Source: Planctomycetaceae bacterium (GTDB lineage Bacteria > Planctomycetota > Planctomycetia > Pirellulales > Pirellulaceae). Taken from it: a stretch of 43,504 bases of DNA. The stretch covers positions 1-43,504 of the forward strand of contig SYJV01000111.1 of the NCBI GenBank assembly GCA_005798335.1, given 5' to 3'. A program made the position numbers and the translations under genes. Shown here one piece after another: positions 23,978 through 32,478 of this stretch (positions within the stretch are counted from its first letter, which is position 1; every line of letters starts with the position of its first letter). Below the pieces are notes generated by a model. The model searched no databases. It was given only the letters and a program-made list of their open reading frames with translations, and had not been told where the DNA came from.

Positions 23978-24289
23978 TTGATCACGACGCCGCTTAAAAA
24001 TACGACCGCTGATGAACGCGACAAAGCGATTTATGCGGTCGAGGTGATGGGCATGTCGGTAACCGCAGCTGCCGAGTACGCCGGCATATCCCGAAGTGCG
24101 GTCCATCGCATCAAGCATCAACGACTTGACAAGGCTCGCCAGGCCGCTGGCGATACCGATTTTATCGAGGTAGCCGAGTACACATGCCCGCACCATGGCA
24201 AAACAACCTTCTCGCCGTGCGTCGCCTGTGCAGCCGCCCACCGGTCAAGAACCAAAACCAACGCCAAAGCCAAAGAGCAAGCCGCGTAA
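23978..24289 (+). CDS. HTH and zinc-knuckle protein upstream of terminase (103 aa)
   Basis: The TTG at 23978 is chosen because AGGAA lies 7 bases upstream; no ATG fits. An HTH of the terminase-small or resolvase type is clear (VMGMSVTAAAEYAGI, SRSAVHRIKHQRL, residues about 22-50). A CxxH...CxxC zinc element follows (YTCPHHGKTTFSPCVAC). The last 95 bases overlap the next gene in another frame. It may be a terminase-small-like DNA-recognition protein, or a regulator of the divergent late promoters. The HTH plus zinc pair suggests DNA binding. Confidence 0.65.
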   Translation: MITTPLKNTTADERDKAIYAVEVMGMSVTAAAEYAGISRSAVHRIKHQRLDKARQAAGDTDFIEVAEYTCPHHGKTTFSPCVACAAAHRSRTKTNAKAKEQAA

Positions 24290-24989
24290 AAGCCTAACCA
24301 CCGAGAAGGTTCCGGCGCCGGCCAGGCCCAATAAGTCGAGTAGGACGGAAAAGAAGTCCGCGACTGTGTCTGAGCCGGCGTCGGAACCAAGTAGTGCAAC
24401 GAAACCAGCGGCTCGTGAGCGTGCGGCACTGGTCGCGTGGATCGCCGCCGACGATGGCAAAAAGTTGACTCGCAATCAACAGCGGGATCTCGATTGGTTC
24501 AAAAAGCAACTGGCGGCAACCGCCGTCGAGGAGTTTTGCAGGGCGGTTCCCAAAGGCGTGTACTGCGAACTGTCGGGGCGCCAACACAAGCTGGTCGATG
24601 ACGCGGCCGAACTGTATGGGCTGCCGATTGGCGACGCGTCGATCGACCTGAAGGCTGCCCTCACAGCGTTGCATGATTTCATCGCTTCGCACGCACGATT
24701 GCTAGCTGCGCGTGCCAGCGCCGGCGAACAGGAACTGCGCGAGGAACGTCTGCGGCTGGAATGTGCGAATCTGGAAATCCGCAACGAAGTCGACGCCATG
24801 CGGCGTGATCAAGCCAAACGGGATCTGATCCGTGTGGAAGAGTTGGCGGCGGGATTGTCGCAGTTGAGTGCAGTCCTGAGACAGTACGCGAGAAGGTTCA
24901 ACCGAATCGATAAGAAGGTCGGCGCGGAGTTCGAGAAAATGCTCGATCGAGTCGCTGACATGGTCGAGTCCGGAGAGCTGCGGTTTTGA
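24195..24989 (+). CDS. Probable terminase small subunit (264 aa)
   Basis: The first 75 residues are Pro/Lys/Ser/Thr-rich and disordered (PKPTPKPKSKPRKS-like). The rest is helical: LTRNQQRDLDWFKKQLA, then LHDFIASHARLLAA, EERLRLECANLEIRNEVDAM, and a C-terminal RRFNRIDKKVGAEFEKML. This is the length and plan of Nu1-type or DUF-type small terminase subunits that use a long coiled helix for assembly. It precedes the large subunit, with its stop overlapping the TTG start of the latter. No HTH is obvious here; the gene before it has one, so the two may share the job. Confidence 0.6.
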   Translation: MAKQPSRRASPVQPPTGQEPKPTPKPKSKPRKSLTTEKVPAPARPNKSSRTEKKSATVSEPASEPSSATKPAARERAALVAWIAADDGKKLTRNQQRDLDWFKKQLAATAVEEFCRAVPKGVYCELSGRQHKLVDDAAELYGLPIGDASIDLKAALTALHDFIASHARLLAARASAGEQELREERLRLECANLEIRNEVDAMRRDQAKRDLIRVEELAAGLSQLSAVLRQYARRFNRIDKKVGAEFEKMLDRVADMVESGELRF

Positions 24990-27016
24990 GCTTCCCGAAT
25001 GAGTCCAACGTTTTGCGGTCGGTTTTGGCAAAGGCCCTGCGCGATGGAAAACCAATTCCACCGCGGCCGATGATGCAATGGGTCGCGGATGAATTGGTGA
25101 TTCCATCGGGTCGATGCCGGGGCGAAAAGTTTGATTTCGATACCCAGCCTGCTGCGAAACTGTGGTTCGCCGAGATCGATTCTGGAAAGTGGACCGATCA
25201 CGTTTATGTGGGACCGTCGCAGTCCGGCAAGACGTTGACCGCTTATGTGCTGCCGCTGCTTTACCATACCTGTGAAATCAACGAGCCATACGTGTTGGGC
25301 GTTCCATTCGGCGCGATGGCGGCTGATAAATGGACCGCGGATGTTGAACCGGTATTGAGCGCATCGCCGAGACTGGCGGCATTGAAACCGATGCGCGGAA
25401 GTGGTGCTGGCGGTGGCCGAATCAAAGATACCGTGATGATGGCCAACGGCGCGATGATCAAGCTCGTGACGGCGGGCGCGGACGATACGGGCAAGGCGGG
25501 GTTTACGGCGCGAGTGTTCGGCATCACCGAGGCGGCACGATTCGGTCGGTCAAACGCAACCAGTAAGGAAGCGGATCCACTGCGTCAGATTCGTGCTCGG
25601 CAGAACAGTTATCCGGCTTCCGAGCAGGTGGCCTACATCGAGGGCACCGGTACGGTGAAGGAGGAAATGCCTTGGTCGCTGTTCCCTCAATCATCGCGAT
25701 CGCGGATCGTGTCCCAGTGTCCGCACTGCGACGGCTGGGTATCGCCAGGACGCTCGCACCTGGCTGGATGGCAGGATGCTAAGACCGAGAAAGAAGCGGC
25801 CGCCAAAACTCATTTTGTGTGCCCAGAGTGCACAGCGAAGATCACAGCAGAACAACGCGTGCAGATGTTGCACGGCGCGAAGTTGCTGCATGATGGCCAG
25901 TCGATCGACGTGCGTGGAAGGATCACCGGCGAGCCTCCGGAAACGACGCGGCTGTTCTTTCATGTGACCGCCTTCGCGAACTTGCTGCGCCCTGCTTCGG
26001 ACTTCGGCCTGGAAGAATGGCGAGCTGCTCAGATTCCGCCCGATTCGCCTGAACGCGATTCGGCGGAACGCTCGCTGTGCCAATTCATTTGGGCGATTCC
26101 TTACACGCCGCCAAAGGTTAAAGCGGAAATTGTGCTCGACGCAGCGGCGATCGCAAACCGGCGGCTCGTGTTGCCTCGAGGCCAGCTGCCAGAAGACACA
26201 AAACGTGTGGCGGTCGGTATCGACTTAGGGTCGACGCAAGGCTGGTACCTCGTATTGGCGGAACGATGGGTCGAAGGCGAGCGGCGTTTTCACGTGCCGG
26301 ACTATGACATGTTCGATATCCCGAGCCATGATCGTTCCATCAAGGATGCGATCACGGATGCGCTGATCGAACTCTATGCCGTGCTGCGAGCCGGTTGGAT
26401 GGTCAAAGGAACCGGTGAAGTACTCCATGCCGAACAGGTGTGGATCGATGCGGGGTATTATCCGGATGCGGTCTATCCGATCGTCAAACGGTTGACTGGA
26501 TATGATCTGGCGGGCCCGGTGATCGCATCGCTGGGACGCGGCGAAGCGACGATGAAAAGGAGCAAGTACTCCGCGCCCAAGAAAAGCGGAAACACCGTGC
26601 GCCAGATTGATCCTGCTGGGTTGTGGTATGTCGAGCGTATCAAGCGAGCCGAAACACTGGCGGTGATTTGGGACACGGATTATTCCAAGCTTCAGGTGCA
26701 TCAAGCGTTAAGTCTTGAGGCTGGTCACCCGGGCTCGGTGACGTTGTTTGCGGGAACGTCAAAAACTCATGATCGGCTGACACGGCACTTCATGAATGAG
26801 CAATTGACGAATGTGGAAATCAGTGGTCAGACCGTGAAGAAGTGGAAGCGCACGGGAGCGAACCACTTGTTGGATTGCATTGCCGAGGCGAAGCGAGGGC
26901 TCGATCGAGCAGCCTATCTGCCGGAAATTTCGCCATGGCATACTATGCCCGAAGTGCTGACTCGGGCGATGCTGGATGAAGAGGTCGAGGAGGATGTATG
27001 GGTTTATCCGGATTGA
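24986..27016 (+). CDS. Terminase large subunit, GpA family (676 aa)
   Basis: Packages DNA into the head with ATPase and nuclease domains. The N-terminal ATPase has PRPMMQWVADELVIPSGRC (27-45), Walker A VGPSQSGKT (75-83), and a Walker-B-like VFGITEAAR (177-185). A zinc pair CPHC...CPEC (245-248 and 279-282) lies between the domains. The nuclease domain has VGIDLGSTQGWYLVL with D413, WIDAGYYPD and, near the end, HLLDCIAEAKRG. This matches lambda GpA-type terminases in order and length. The TTG start forms a TTGA overlap with the small-subunit gene and has GGAGAG upstream. Confidence 0.92.
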   Translation: MSFPNESNVLRSVLAKALRDGKPIPPRPMMQWVADELVIPSGRCRGEKFDFDTQPAAKLWFAEIDSGKWTDHVYVGPSQSGKTLTAYVLPLLYHTCEINEPYVLGVPFGAMAADKWTADVEPVLSASPRLAALKPMRGSGAGGGRIKDTVMMANGAMIKLVTAGADDTGKAGFTARVFGITEAARFGRSNATSKEADPLRQIRARQNSYPASEQVAYIEGTGTVKEEMPWSLFPQSSRSRIVSQCPHCDGWVSPGRSHLAGWQDAKTEKEAAAKTHFVCPECTAKITAEQRVQMLHGAKLLHDGQSIDVRGRITGEPPETTRLFFHVTAFANLLRPASDFGLEEWRAAQIPPDSPERDSAERSLCQFIWAIPYTPPKVKAEIVLDAAAIANRRLVLPRGQLPEDTKRVAVGIDLGSTQGWYLVLAERWVEGERRFHVPDYDMFDIPSHDRSIKDAITDALIELYAVLRAGWMVKGTGEVLHAEQVWIDAGYYPDAVYPIVKRLTGYDLAGPVIASLGRGEATMKRSKYSAPKKSGNTVRQIDPAGLWYVERIKRAETLAVIWDTDYSKLQVHQALSLEAGHPGSVTLFAGTSKTHDRLTRHFMNEQLTNVEISGQTVKKWKRTGANHLLDCIAEAKRGLDRAAYLPEISPWHTMPEVLTRAMLDEEVEEDVWVYPD

Positions 27017-27102
27017 TCGGGACGTGAGGTTTCGGTAGATGAAATTTGCGAGCCTTCGAAATCCAACGTCGGACATCCCACGTCTCACCGGACACGGCCC
27101 GT

Positions 27103-27717
27103 ATGCGTTCAATTCTTTTTGCCCCGCTGCTGTTAATCAGCCTGGTTTTGACAGGCTGCGCCAGCACCGCTCCGGTACCAGAGCCACGACTGTTGCCATC
27201 GCTCGCGGCGGCAGAAGTGCCAGCAGCAAACCTGCCGGTGAGCATGCGTCCATTCAATTGGACCGATGAGCGTGGTAGCGGTTCATGTGTGAATGCGTCG
27301 ACTGTCTTTAACTTGCGATGGTCCAATCAAGCACAGCTTGCGGATTGGTGGCGACGCAATCATGCCGGCGGCGAAACATCCAGCTCGATTCGTTTGCATC
27401 ACGATGCGAGAAATGTCCGTTATTTCTATACCTTGCGTGCTGACCCCGCGCTATTGGATTGGTGCACGCGGACACGAAGAAGTTGCTTGATTTGGTATTA
27501 CCCGTCCCATTGCATCAATTTCTGCGGATTCCATCGCGACGAGTCTGGCAAGGTGATGGCATACCTGCTGGACAACAACAGGCCAAGAAATTGGATACGG
27601 GTCGAGCGGGCAAAGTTCTTACGGGAGTGGGCGGGCTACGGTGGCTTTGCCTTGGCATTGGCTGCTGATCCGATTCCGCCCCCGTTGTATGACGCGATCG
27701 ATCGATCGCAAGGTTAA
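27103..27717 (+). CDS. Lipoprotein with papain-like Cys/His/Asn signature (204 aa)
   Basis: The ATG at 27103 opens a clear signal sequence with a lipobox LTGC (C19); no ribosome site is obvious. After the linker a peptidase-like domain shows DERGSGSCVNAS with Cys62 (like the papain 'GSCW' active site), SHCINF with His136, and LLDNN with Asn158/159. That order (Cys, His, Asn) is the papain-fold order; WSNQAQLADWW lies in between. It could be an envelope-anchored cysteine peptidase or peptidoglycan/amide hydrolase. I do not know a named phage family; the triad assignment is by eye. The position between terminase and portal is unusual for such a gene. Confidence 0.65.
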   Translation: MRSILFAPLLLISLVLTGCASTAPVPEPRLLPSLAAAEVPAANLPVSMRPFNWTDERGSGSCVNASTVFNLRWSNQAQLADWWRRNHAGGETSSSIRLHHDARNVRYFYTLRADPALLDWCTRTRRSCLIWYYPSHCINFCGFHRDESGKVMAYLLDNNRPRNWIRVERAKFLREWAGYGGFALALAADPIPPPLYDAIDRSQG

Positions 27718-27757
27718 GCCCTCCATCCACGTGCCGATAATCGGCAGGAACCATGTT

Positions 27758-28405
27758 ATGAAATCGATTCTCGCGATGCTCGCCATCTGTGTGATGGCCA
27801 TCGGTTGCATTCAACCGCCTCCGCCTCAGCCGCCCGCTGTGCAGGTCGACCCTTTTTCTATCGAAATCAATCCGCCTGCGGCACCTTATTGCCCGCCAGG
27901 ATGTTGCCCTGATGGTCAATGCCCAGCGAATCCTTATGGTGAAGTTGGCCAGGAGGTTACAAGTCCGATCAGTGCAAGCACAGTGCTGGACATCAATACA
28001 TTGGCAGCGACCGAAGTAAAGCAAGCCGACGGCACGGTTGGTATCTGCCTGCCATGTCAACCACGGCCGCCGATGGCTACGCAGCCAACGCAAGTTATCC
28101 CAAGCACAAACGTCCAACCGACCACGATACCAACGCCTCGGGTAAAGCCGCAGATTGGGAGCGAAGCGGTCAAGCACGGCGCGTACCAGTGCGAGATCTG
28201 CCGCAAGTCGACCGTGGGTGATCAGTGGGAGGATATGTGGACTGATGACGGCATTTCGTTGATGTGCGTTTGCAAAGACTGCTTTGAGAAATCAAGCCCC
28301 GCACAACGCGAGGCGGCGATCACGAATCATCTGAAACGCGGCGATCCGGATCTGCTCAAACGGGCATCGGTCCAGCAAGCGATCAAATCAGTTTCGTCGC
28401 GTTAG
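27758..28405 (+). CDS. Pro-rich lipoprotein with C-terminal zinc-finger-like domain (215 aa)
   Basis: Signal sequence with lipobox AIGC (C17), then a Pro- and Cys-rich linker (QPPPPQPPAV, CPPGCCPDGQCP, ICLPCQPRPP). The C-terminal domain has C145xxC148 and C170xCxxC175 (YQCEICRKS, MCVCKDC) with DQWEDMWTDDG in between, a zinc-finger or treble-clef spacing. Lipoprotein anchoring in the envelope and a cytoplasmic-style zinc domain are an odd pair. No family is recognised. It follows the papain-like lipoprotein gene by 40 bases and is read in the same direction. Confidence 0.6.
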   Translation: MKSILAMLAICVMAIGCIQPPPPQPPAVQVDPFSIEINPPAAPYCPPGCCPDGQCPANPYGEVGQEVTSPISASTVLDINTLAATEVKQADGTVGICLPCQPRPPMATQPTQVIPSTNVQPTTIPTPRVKPQIGSEAVKHGAYQCEICRKSTVGDQWEDMWTDDGISLMCVCKDCFEKSSPAQREAAITNHLKRGDPDLLKRASVQQAIKSVSSR

Positions 28406-28459
28406 TCCATTCCCGTTCTTCTGATCGCTGTTTCCTATAAGACTTCCTGAGCAAAACCT

Positions 28460-29095
28460 ATGCACTCACGCCTAGTGATCGCCGTTGCGATCGTATTACT
28501 GTCACGGCTCGTGGGTTTCGCTCAGTCGGTACCGGCATCGGTACCGCAGGATGACAGCGGCAAGTACTCGTTGGTGATCTTGACGAAGGATGTGCCTTGT
28601 CATCAGTGCATCCAACTGCAATCGACACTCAATAGTCCTGAAGTCGCACGCATCGCGGTGCAGTGCAAAGTCTTCAGGTTCACTCCAAGCAACACGGCGT
28701 ATCAACTGCGATACGCTGGCGCCCTGCCACCGTCTCAGGCACCGACCATTGCGCTGGCGCGTCCGGACGGCGGAGTAATTTATAAGGCTTCTGGTTCCGC
28801 GATCCCTGATCCGGCGACTCTGGCAGCCGCACTTACCAAGCAGGCTACGCTCGATCGATCGATCAACCGGCAGCCAGCACGATACACGATGGCGTTCGAC
28901 TGGGCTCGTGAGCCCGTTATTGAACGCCCTCGACTGATCCCTGACACGATCATCGTCAAGCCGAGCGTTAACCCGACGGTCAATGTCGCTGCGCCGAATA
29001 TCGTGTTCATTGTGATCGTCGGTCTGATACTACTTCTTTGCGCTGGCGGCGTGCTGGCGATCGTTTCCTTTGGTCTGTTTTTCGCGTTTAGGTGA
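28460..29095 (+). CDS. Membrane-anchored thioredoxin-like protein (211 aa)
   Basis: An N-terminal signal sequence (RLVIAVAIVLLSRLVG) precedes a thioredoxin-like domain: strand YSLVILTKDV, active-site-like CHQC (C47, C50), and the AP pair (A94-P95) that marks the cis-proline loop. A C-terminal transmembrane helix (IVFIVIVGLILLLCAGGVLA, 181-200) anchors it with the domain outside the cytoplasm. Thioredoxin-fold proteins with CxxC act on disulfides; a phage copy could help fold the Cys-rich lipoproteins encoded just upstream. This link is inferred from context. Confidence 0.7.
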   Translation: MHSRLVIAVAIVLLSRLVGFAQSVPASVPQDDSGKYSLVILTKDVPCHQCIQLQSTLNSPEVARIAVQCKVFRFTPSNTAYQLRYAGALPPSQAPTIALARPDGGVIYKASGSAIPDPATLAAALTKQATLDRSINRQPARYTMAFDWAREPVIERPRLIPDTIIVKPSVNPTVNVAAPNIVFIVIVGLILLLCAGGVLAIVSFGLFFAFR

Positions 29096-29099
29096 TTAA

Positions 29100-29357
29100 G
29101 TGTCGCAAGTTCAACCCGAAGTACTTTACGGCATAATCGCTCTGCTGATTGCCGGTTGCGTTTTACTGGGCCTCATTGTCGGCGGATATCTGCTCACGCT
29201 TGGCGTGCGAAAGATGCGCGACATGAAGTTCGGCAATCCGGACGCGTACGTGATGACCGAGGTCAAAAATCGTATCACTCGACAGCGGCGCGAGGCGGCT
29301 GTCGACGCACTGATTGAAGAGCTGAAACCGGGCGAGGTCGTAGTCGAAGATGAATAA
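29100..29357 (+). CDS. Small membrane protein (85 aa)
   Basis: The GTG lies four bases after the upstream stop. One strong membrane helix (GIIALLIAGCVLLGLIVGGY, about residues 11-30) is followed by a basic hinge (GVRKMRDMKFG) and a helical charged tail (RQRREAAVDALIEELKP). A small one-helix protein next to another one could be a holin/antiholin-like pair, but the long soluble tail is unusual for that. It overlaps the next gene by eight bases. Confidence 0.5.
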   Translation: MSQVQPEVLYGIIALLIAGCVLLGLIVGGYLLTLGVRKMRDMKFGNPDAYVMTEVKNRITRQRREAAVDALIEELKPGEVVVEDE

Positions 29358-29598
29358 GATCATCGCGGTCGTTGCGTGGGGCTGGTTGTTTAGCCTCACG
29401 CTGCTTACCTGCTTGTTAATTCGAGACGTTCGACAACAAAAAGTTGACATCTATCAACTGCAACGGATCGTCGTAAAACAGACAGTGCTGATCTACTCGA
29501 ACTCGGATCGGATCACTCAGCTTGAACGTCCGGACGAACCGGTATTTCCGCCACGCCATCCCGGCCGGATCGGGTCGATCGACTCGTCGGATAAGTAG
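29350..29598 (+). CDS. Small membrane protein with coiled tail (82 aa)
   Basis: An N-terminal membrane helix (IIAVVAWGWLFSLTLLTCLL, residues 4-23) is followed by a coiled-coil tail (DIYQLQRIVVKQTVLIYSN) and a Pro/Arg-rich end (PVFPPRHPGRIGS). Its start overlaps the preceding gene. The plan matches spanin- or holin-like small phage proteins, but no family is recognised. It is the last gene of the envelope cassette before a long inverted repeat and the head genes. Confidence 0.5.
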   Translation: MNKIIAVVAWGWLFSLTLLTCLLIRDVRQQKVDIYQLQRIVVKQTVLIYSNSDRITQLERPDEPVFPPRHPGRIGSIDSSDK

Positions 29599-29607
29599 GA
29601 ACCAAAG

Positions 29608-29669
29608 CCCAGCGGGGCCGATCGAGTGACGGGCTCATTCCCCAATCCACTTCGATCGGCCCAGCTGGG
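29608..29669. repeat. Long imperfect inverted repeat between the envelope cassette and the head genes
   Basis: The left arm (29608-29628) and right arm (29648-29669) pair over about 21 positions with one mismatch and one bulged A; their cores are GGGCCGATCGA and TCGATCGGCCC in reverse complement. The loop is about 19 bases. There is no T-run after it, so it is not a typical terminator. As RNA it would be a very stable hairpin, perhaps a processing site or an attenuation point. Confidence 0.6.
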
Positions 29670-29714
29670 TCCACATCATCGGGATACGCGGTCGGTTCAT
29701 ATCACATTGCTCCC

Positions 29715-30002
29715 ATGAGCGACGCACCCGACAAATACACGCGTATCGAAGAAGCCGCCGATGATGCGATCGCGTTGGCCGAGGCAGGCAATTACGTCGA
29801 CGCGCTGAAGCGTGCACGCACGGCGAAGTGGTTGATCGCCACGATTCCCGATACCGAAGTCAACGAGGAACGAGTCCGCTGGGATCGTGCTGCCTTGACT
29901 TCCATGGTCGACGATTTGGAACGCCTGGTCCGTGAAGCGCCTCCGGAAGCCGATGGCACGAATGCTCTGATCCGTCCGATTTCACTTTCATTCCGAGGCT
30001 AG
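29715..30002 (+). CDS. Small helical protein before the portal (95 aa)
   Basis: The protein is helical and acidic (IEEAADDAIALAEAGNYVDA, then LKRARTAKWLIATIPDT) with TPR-like spacing. It holds the position of the lambda W gene (head-tail joining) between terminase and portal, but the sequence does not resemble gpW. It ends in IRPISLSFRG with the portal gene starting four bases later. A packaging or connector role is possible from its position alone. Confidence 0.5.
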   Translation: MSDAPDKYTRIEEAADDAIALAEAGNYVDALKRARTAKWLIATIPDTEVNEERVRWDRAALTSMVDDLERLVREAPPEADGTNALIRPISLSFRG

Positions 30003-30006
30003 GAAA

Positions 30007-31431
30007 ATGCTCGGAAGAATCCGATCCGCATGGAATGCACTGACCGGCCCCTCGTTCGATCCGGCCGCCGCGTTTGACGAGCATCTGTCTCGGACATCGC
30101 TTGAAGCTGGCGAAACGACCGAGCTGAATCGTGATCATTGGCGCGGTGTGTGTGACCAGCCGATCAACGATGCGATCGCTGATCGTGGCGATACGATTCG
30201 TGCTCGCGCCACGCATGAGAGCTGGAACAATTGCAACCTGGAAGGTTTGATCCTTTCGCACTCGCTTGCTGTTGCTGGCGAGAACGGGCCACTGCTGGAC
30301 ATGTGGGGCGAAACCAGCGAGGACGACCGGTGGTGCGATGAGGCTGAGCAGGTTTGGGAAGAATGGTGCACCGTTTCCGATGCCGGCGGGCAGTGGACAT
30401 TGGGCACGCGAATTAAGCAGCACTGGAACAACAGTTGTTGGACCACTGGCGACGCGATCGACCAACTCATTTACGACGCCAGCGCCCCGACGCCAATCAA
30501 ACTGCGACTCTTTGGAATCGAGACTCCGCGCCTGCGCACGCCGCAGACGCACTGGCACGATACGAATGTGGTGCTCGGTGTCGACCGTGCAAAAACACGC
30601 ATGCCGAAACGGTACTGGATCGCGGACGATTGGCACGGGTTGAGCGCTGGCGGCAATTGGATACCGGCTGCTTACATCCAGCACATCTTCGATTGCAAGG
30701 AAGTCGGCCAGGCCCGCGGCCTAGCATGGGCGGCGACCGGTCTGCCAGTCGCGGCGGAGATTCGTGAATACGACGATGCGGTGATGGAAGCTGCACGCAA
30801 TGCTGCCGAGCTGGCGATGCTGGCGGTCACGAATCACCCCGACGCAAAATTCATGAAGGCGGCGAATGATCTGAAGCTCAAACGCCGTGCGCTCAACCAC
30901 GTTGCACCCGGCTGGGAGGTGAAAACCTTACAGAGCAACCAGCCTCATGCCAACTATAAAGAGCACCGCCACGAACGGCTCGGCGACTTGGGCCGTGGCA
31001 AAGGTGTGCCTTCAATGGTCACGCGATTGGATGCTCGCGATCACAACTACAGTTCAGCTCGGTTTGATTATTCGCTGATGCACTTATCGGCTGAGCACGT
31101 TCGCGCATCGCTCTATAGTCCGGCGATTTACCGGCTCGTGTCGTTGGTGATTGGAGAGGCGATCCTGCGAGGCATTCTGGATCCACGACCACTGCGATAT
31201 TGGAAGCACTTGATTTGGTCGCCAGCACCGCAGATCGACGAAATGAAATCTGCACGCAGCGAGCAAATCTATCTGGGCAATGGCACCGAGAGTTATTCGG
31301 AGGCCTGCGCATCACGCCACGGCCGCCGAGCGGCCGACGTGATCCGCGCAAGAAAACGCGACGCACGCCTGCTGAAGGAAGCTGGGCTTACATCCGCATC
31401 GGAACAGCCAACTGCATCGGGGAGAGCTTGA
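30007..31431 (+). CDS. Portal protein, lambda-B type (474 aa)
   Basis: The portal ring forms the vertex through which DNA enters. The sequence has the family plan: NDAIADRGDTIRARATHESW early on, a Trp/Asp-rich wing region (EQVWEEWCTVSDAGGQWTL), and the mid-part RLDARDHNYSSARFDYSLM (about 337-355), the 'D.NYSS.R' motif that is typical of lambda-type portals. WKHLIWSPAPQIDEMKSARS near the C-terminus fits the crown region. Length and position after terminase agree. A start close to AGGA (spacing 4) is accepted. Confidence 0.85.
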   Translation: MLGRIRSAWNALTGPSFDPAAAFDEHLSRTSLEAGETTELNRDHWRGVCDQPINDAIADRGDTIRARATHESWNNCNLEGLILSHSLAVAGENGPLLDMWGETSEDDRWCDEAEQVWEEWCTVSDAGGQWTLGTRIKQHWNNSCWTTGDAIDQLIYDASAPTPIKLRLFGIETPRLRTPQTHWHDTNVVLGVDRAKTRMPKRYWIADDWHGLSAGGNWIPAAYIQHIFDCKEVGQARGLAWAATGLPVAAEIREYDDAVMEAARNAAELAMLAVTNHPDAKFMKAANDLKLKRRALNHVAPGWEVKTLQSNQPHANYKEHRHERLGDLGRGKGVPSMVTRLDARDHNYSSARFDYSLMHLSAEHVRASLYSPAIYRLVSLVIGEAILRGILDPRPLRYWKHLIWSPAPQIDEMKSARSEQIYLGNGTESYSEACASRHGRRAADVIRARKRDARLLKEAGLTSASEQPTASGRA

Positions 31432-31437
31432 TCATTC

Positions 31438-32478
31438 ATGCTCTGCGCACCATGTAAATCTGAAGGCCAGTGCGCGTGGGAAGCGGCCGGTTCGGTACCG
31501 CCACGACTCTGCCCACTGACATCTGCAAAGCGATGCAGCGCCGATGGCCAGCCCGTCGACTTGTCGCGTTTCGTCGCGGAGCCTTGCGACGCGGCCGATG
31601 ATACGTTGATCGTCACGACTCACTTCAATCCGTGTAAGTTCCGGCGGCTTCGCGACACGTACCATGACTGGTTGCCGACGCTCGGCCCGCTCGCTGATCG
31701 GCTGGTCTGTTACGAACTCGTCTTGGATGATGACGTCCCCGAAATCGATGGCTCAATCGTCATTCGTGGCACACGTCGCGAACATTGGCTTTGGCAAAAG
31801 GAGGCATTGATCAATCGAGCGCTGCGAGATTGTCCCACGGGAATCAAATACTTCGCTTGGCTCGATCACGATCTGGTGATTGCTGATCGCCTTTGGTTAG
31901 ACAATGCAACGATGCTTTTAGATTCAGGCGCCGTCGCGGTCCAACTTTTCGACCAAATCACCTACCTCGATCGCAACCGCAGTCCGATTGGTATCAATAC
32001 CGGACGGATGGCCGATTGGATCCGGATCGGAAAACCGAAAGGAAATCCAGGCGGAGTCTGGATTTCTGGCGTGGAATATCTGCGGTCGATTGACGGTTTG
32101 ACAGCGATCAATATCGTCGGTGGTGGTGATGAGGTCTGGTTCGACGCGATGACCGACGTCGATGGAAAACAGATCCCACACTACCCGCAACGAATGCGCG
32201 AGGCCGAGATCGCATGGACAGACAACGCTCGGCGAGTACGAGGCGATCGCCCACCCAGCTTTTTGGCAGGAATGGTTTATCACCTTTGGCACGGCGATCG
32301 ATCAAACCGCCAATACTTGTCGCGGCACGACATCCTAAACCGTTATGACTTTGATCCTGACGCCGACGTCGATCTGAACGCCGACGGCTTGATGCAGTGG
32401 GCCAGCCACAAGCGCGAGCTACACTCTGCCGTCGCCGAGTACTTTACTGACCGCGCCGAAGATGGGGAGGCCTTGTAA
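31438..32478 (+). CDS. Glycosyltransferase-like protein (346 aa)
   Basis: The N-terminus is Cys-rich (CAPCKSEGQC, RLCPLTSAKRC) and may bind metal. A GT-A-like domain follows: DTLIVTTHFNPCKFRRL (55-71), KEALINRALRDCP, and the likely metal-binding FAWLDHDLVIADRLWL (139-154), where D143-H-D145 would be the DxD motif. VWISGVEYLRSIDGL and GGGDEVWFDAM fit the acceptor-side block. It lies between portal and LamG protein, so it may glycosylate a virion surface protein. Donor and acceptor are unknown. Seen: motif and order; inferred: glycosylation of the virion. Confidence 0.7.
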   Translation: MLCAPCKSEGQCAWEAAGSVPPRLCPLTSAKRCSADGQPVDLSRFVAEPCDAADDTLIVTTHFNPCKFRRLRDTYHDWLPTLGPLADRLVCYELVLDDDVPEIDGSIVIRGTRREHWLWQKEALINRALRDCPTGIKYFAWLDHDLVIADRLWLDNATMLLDSGAVAVQLFDQITYLDRNRSPIGINTGRMADWIRIGKPKGNPGGVWISGVEYLRSIDGLTAINIVGGGDEVWFDAMTDVDGKQIPHYPQRMREAEIAWTDNARRVRGDRPPSFLAGMVYHLWHGDRSNRQYLSRHDILNRYDFDPDADVDLNADGLMQWASHKRELHSAVAEYFTDRAEDGEAL

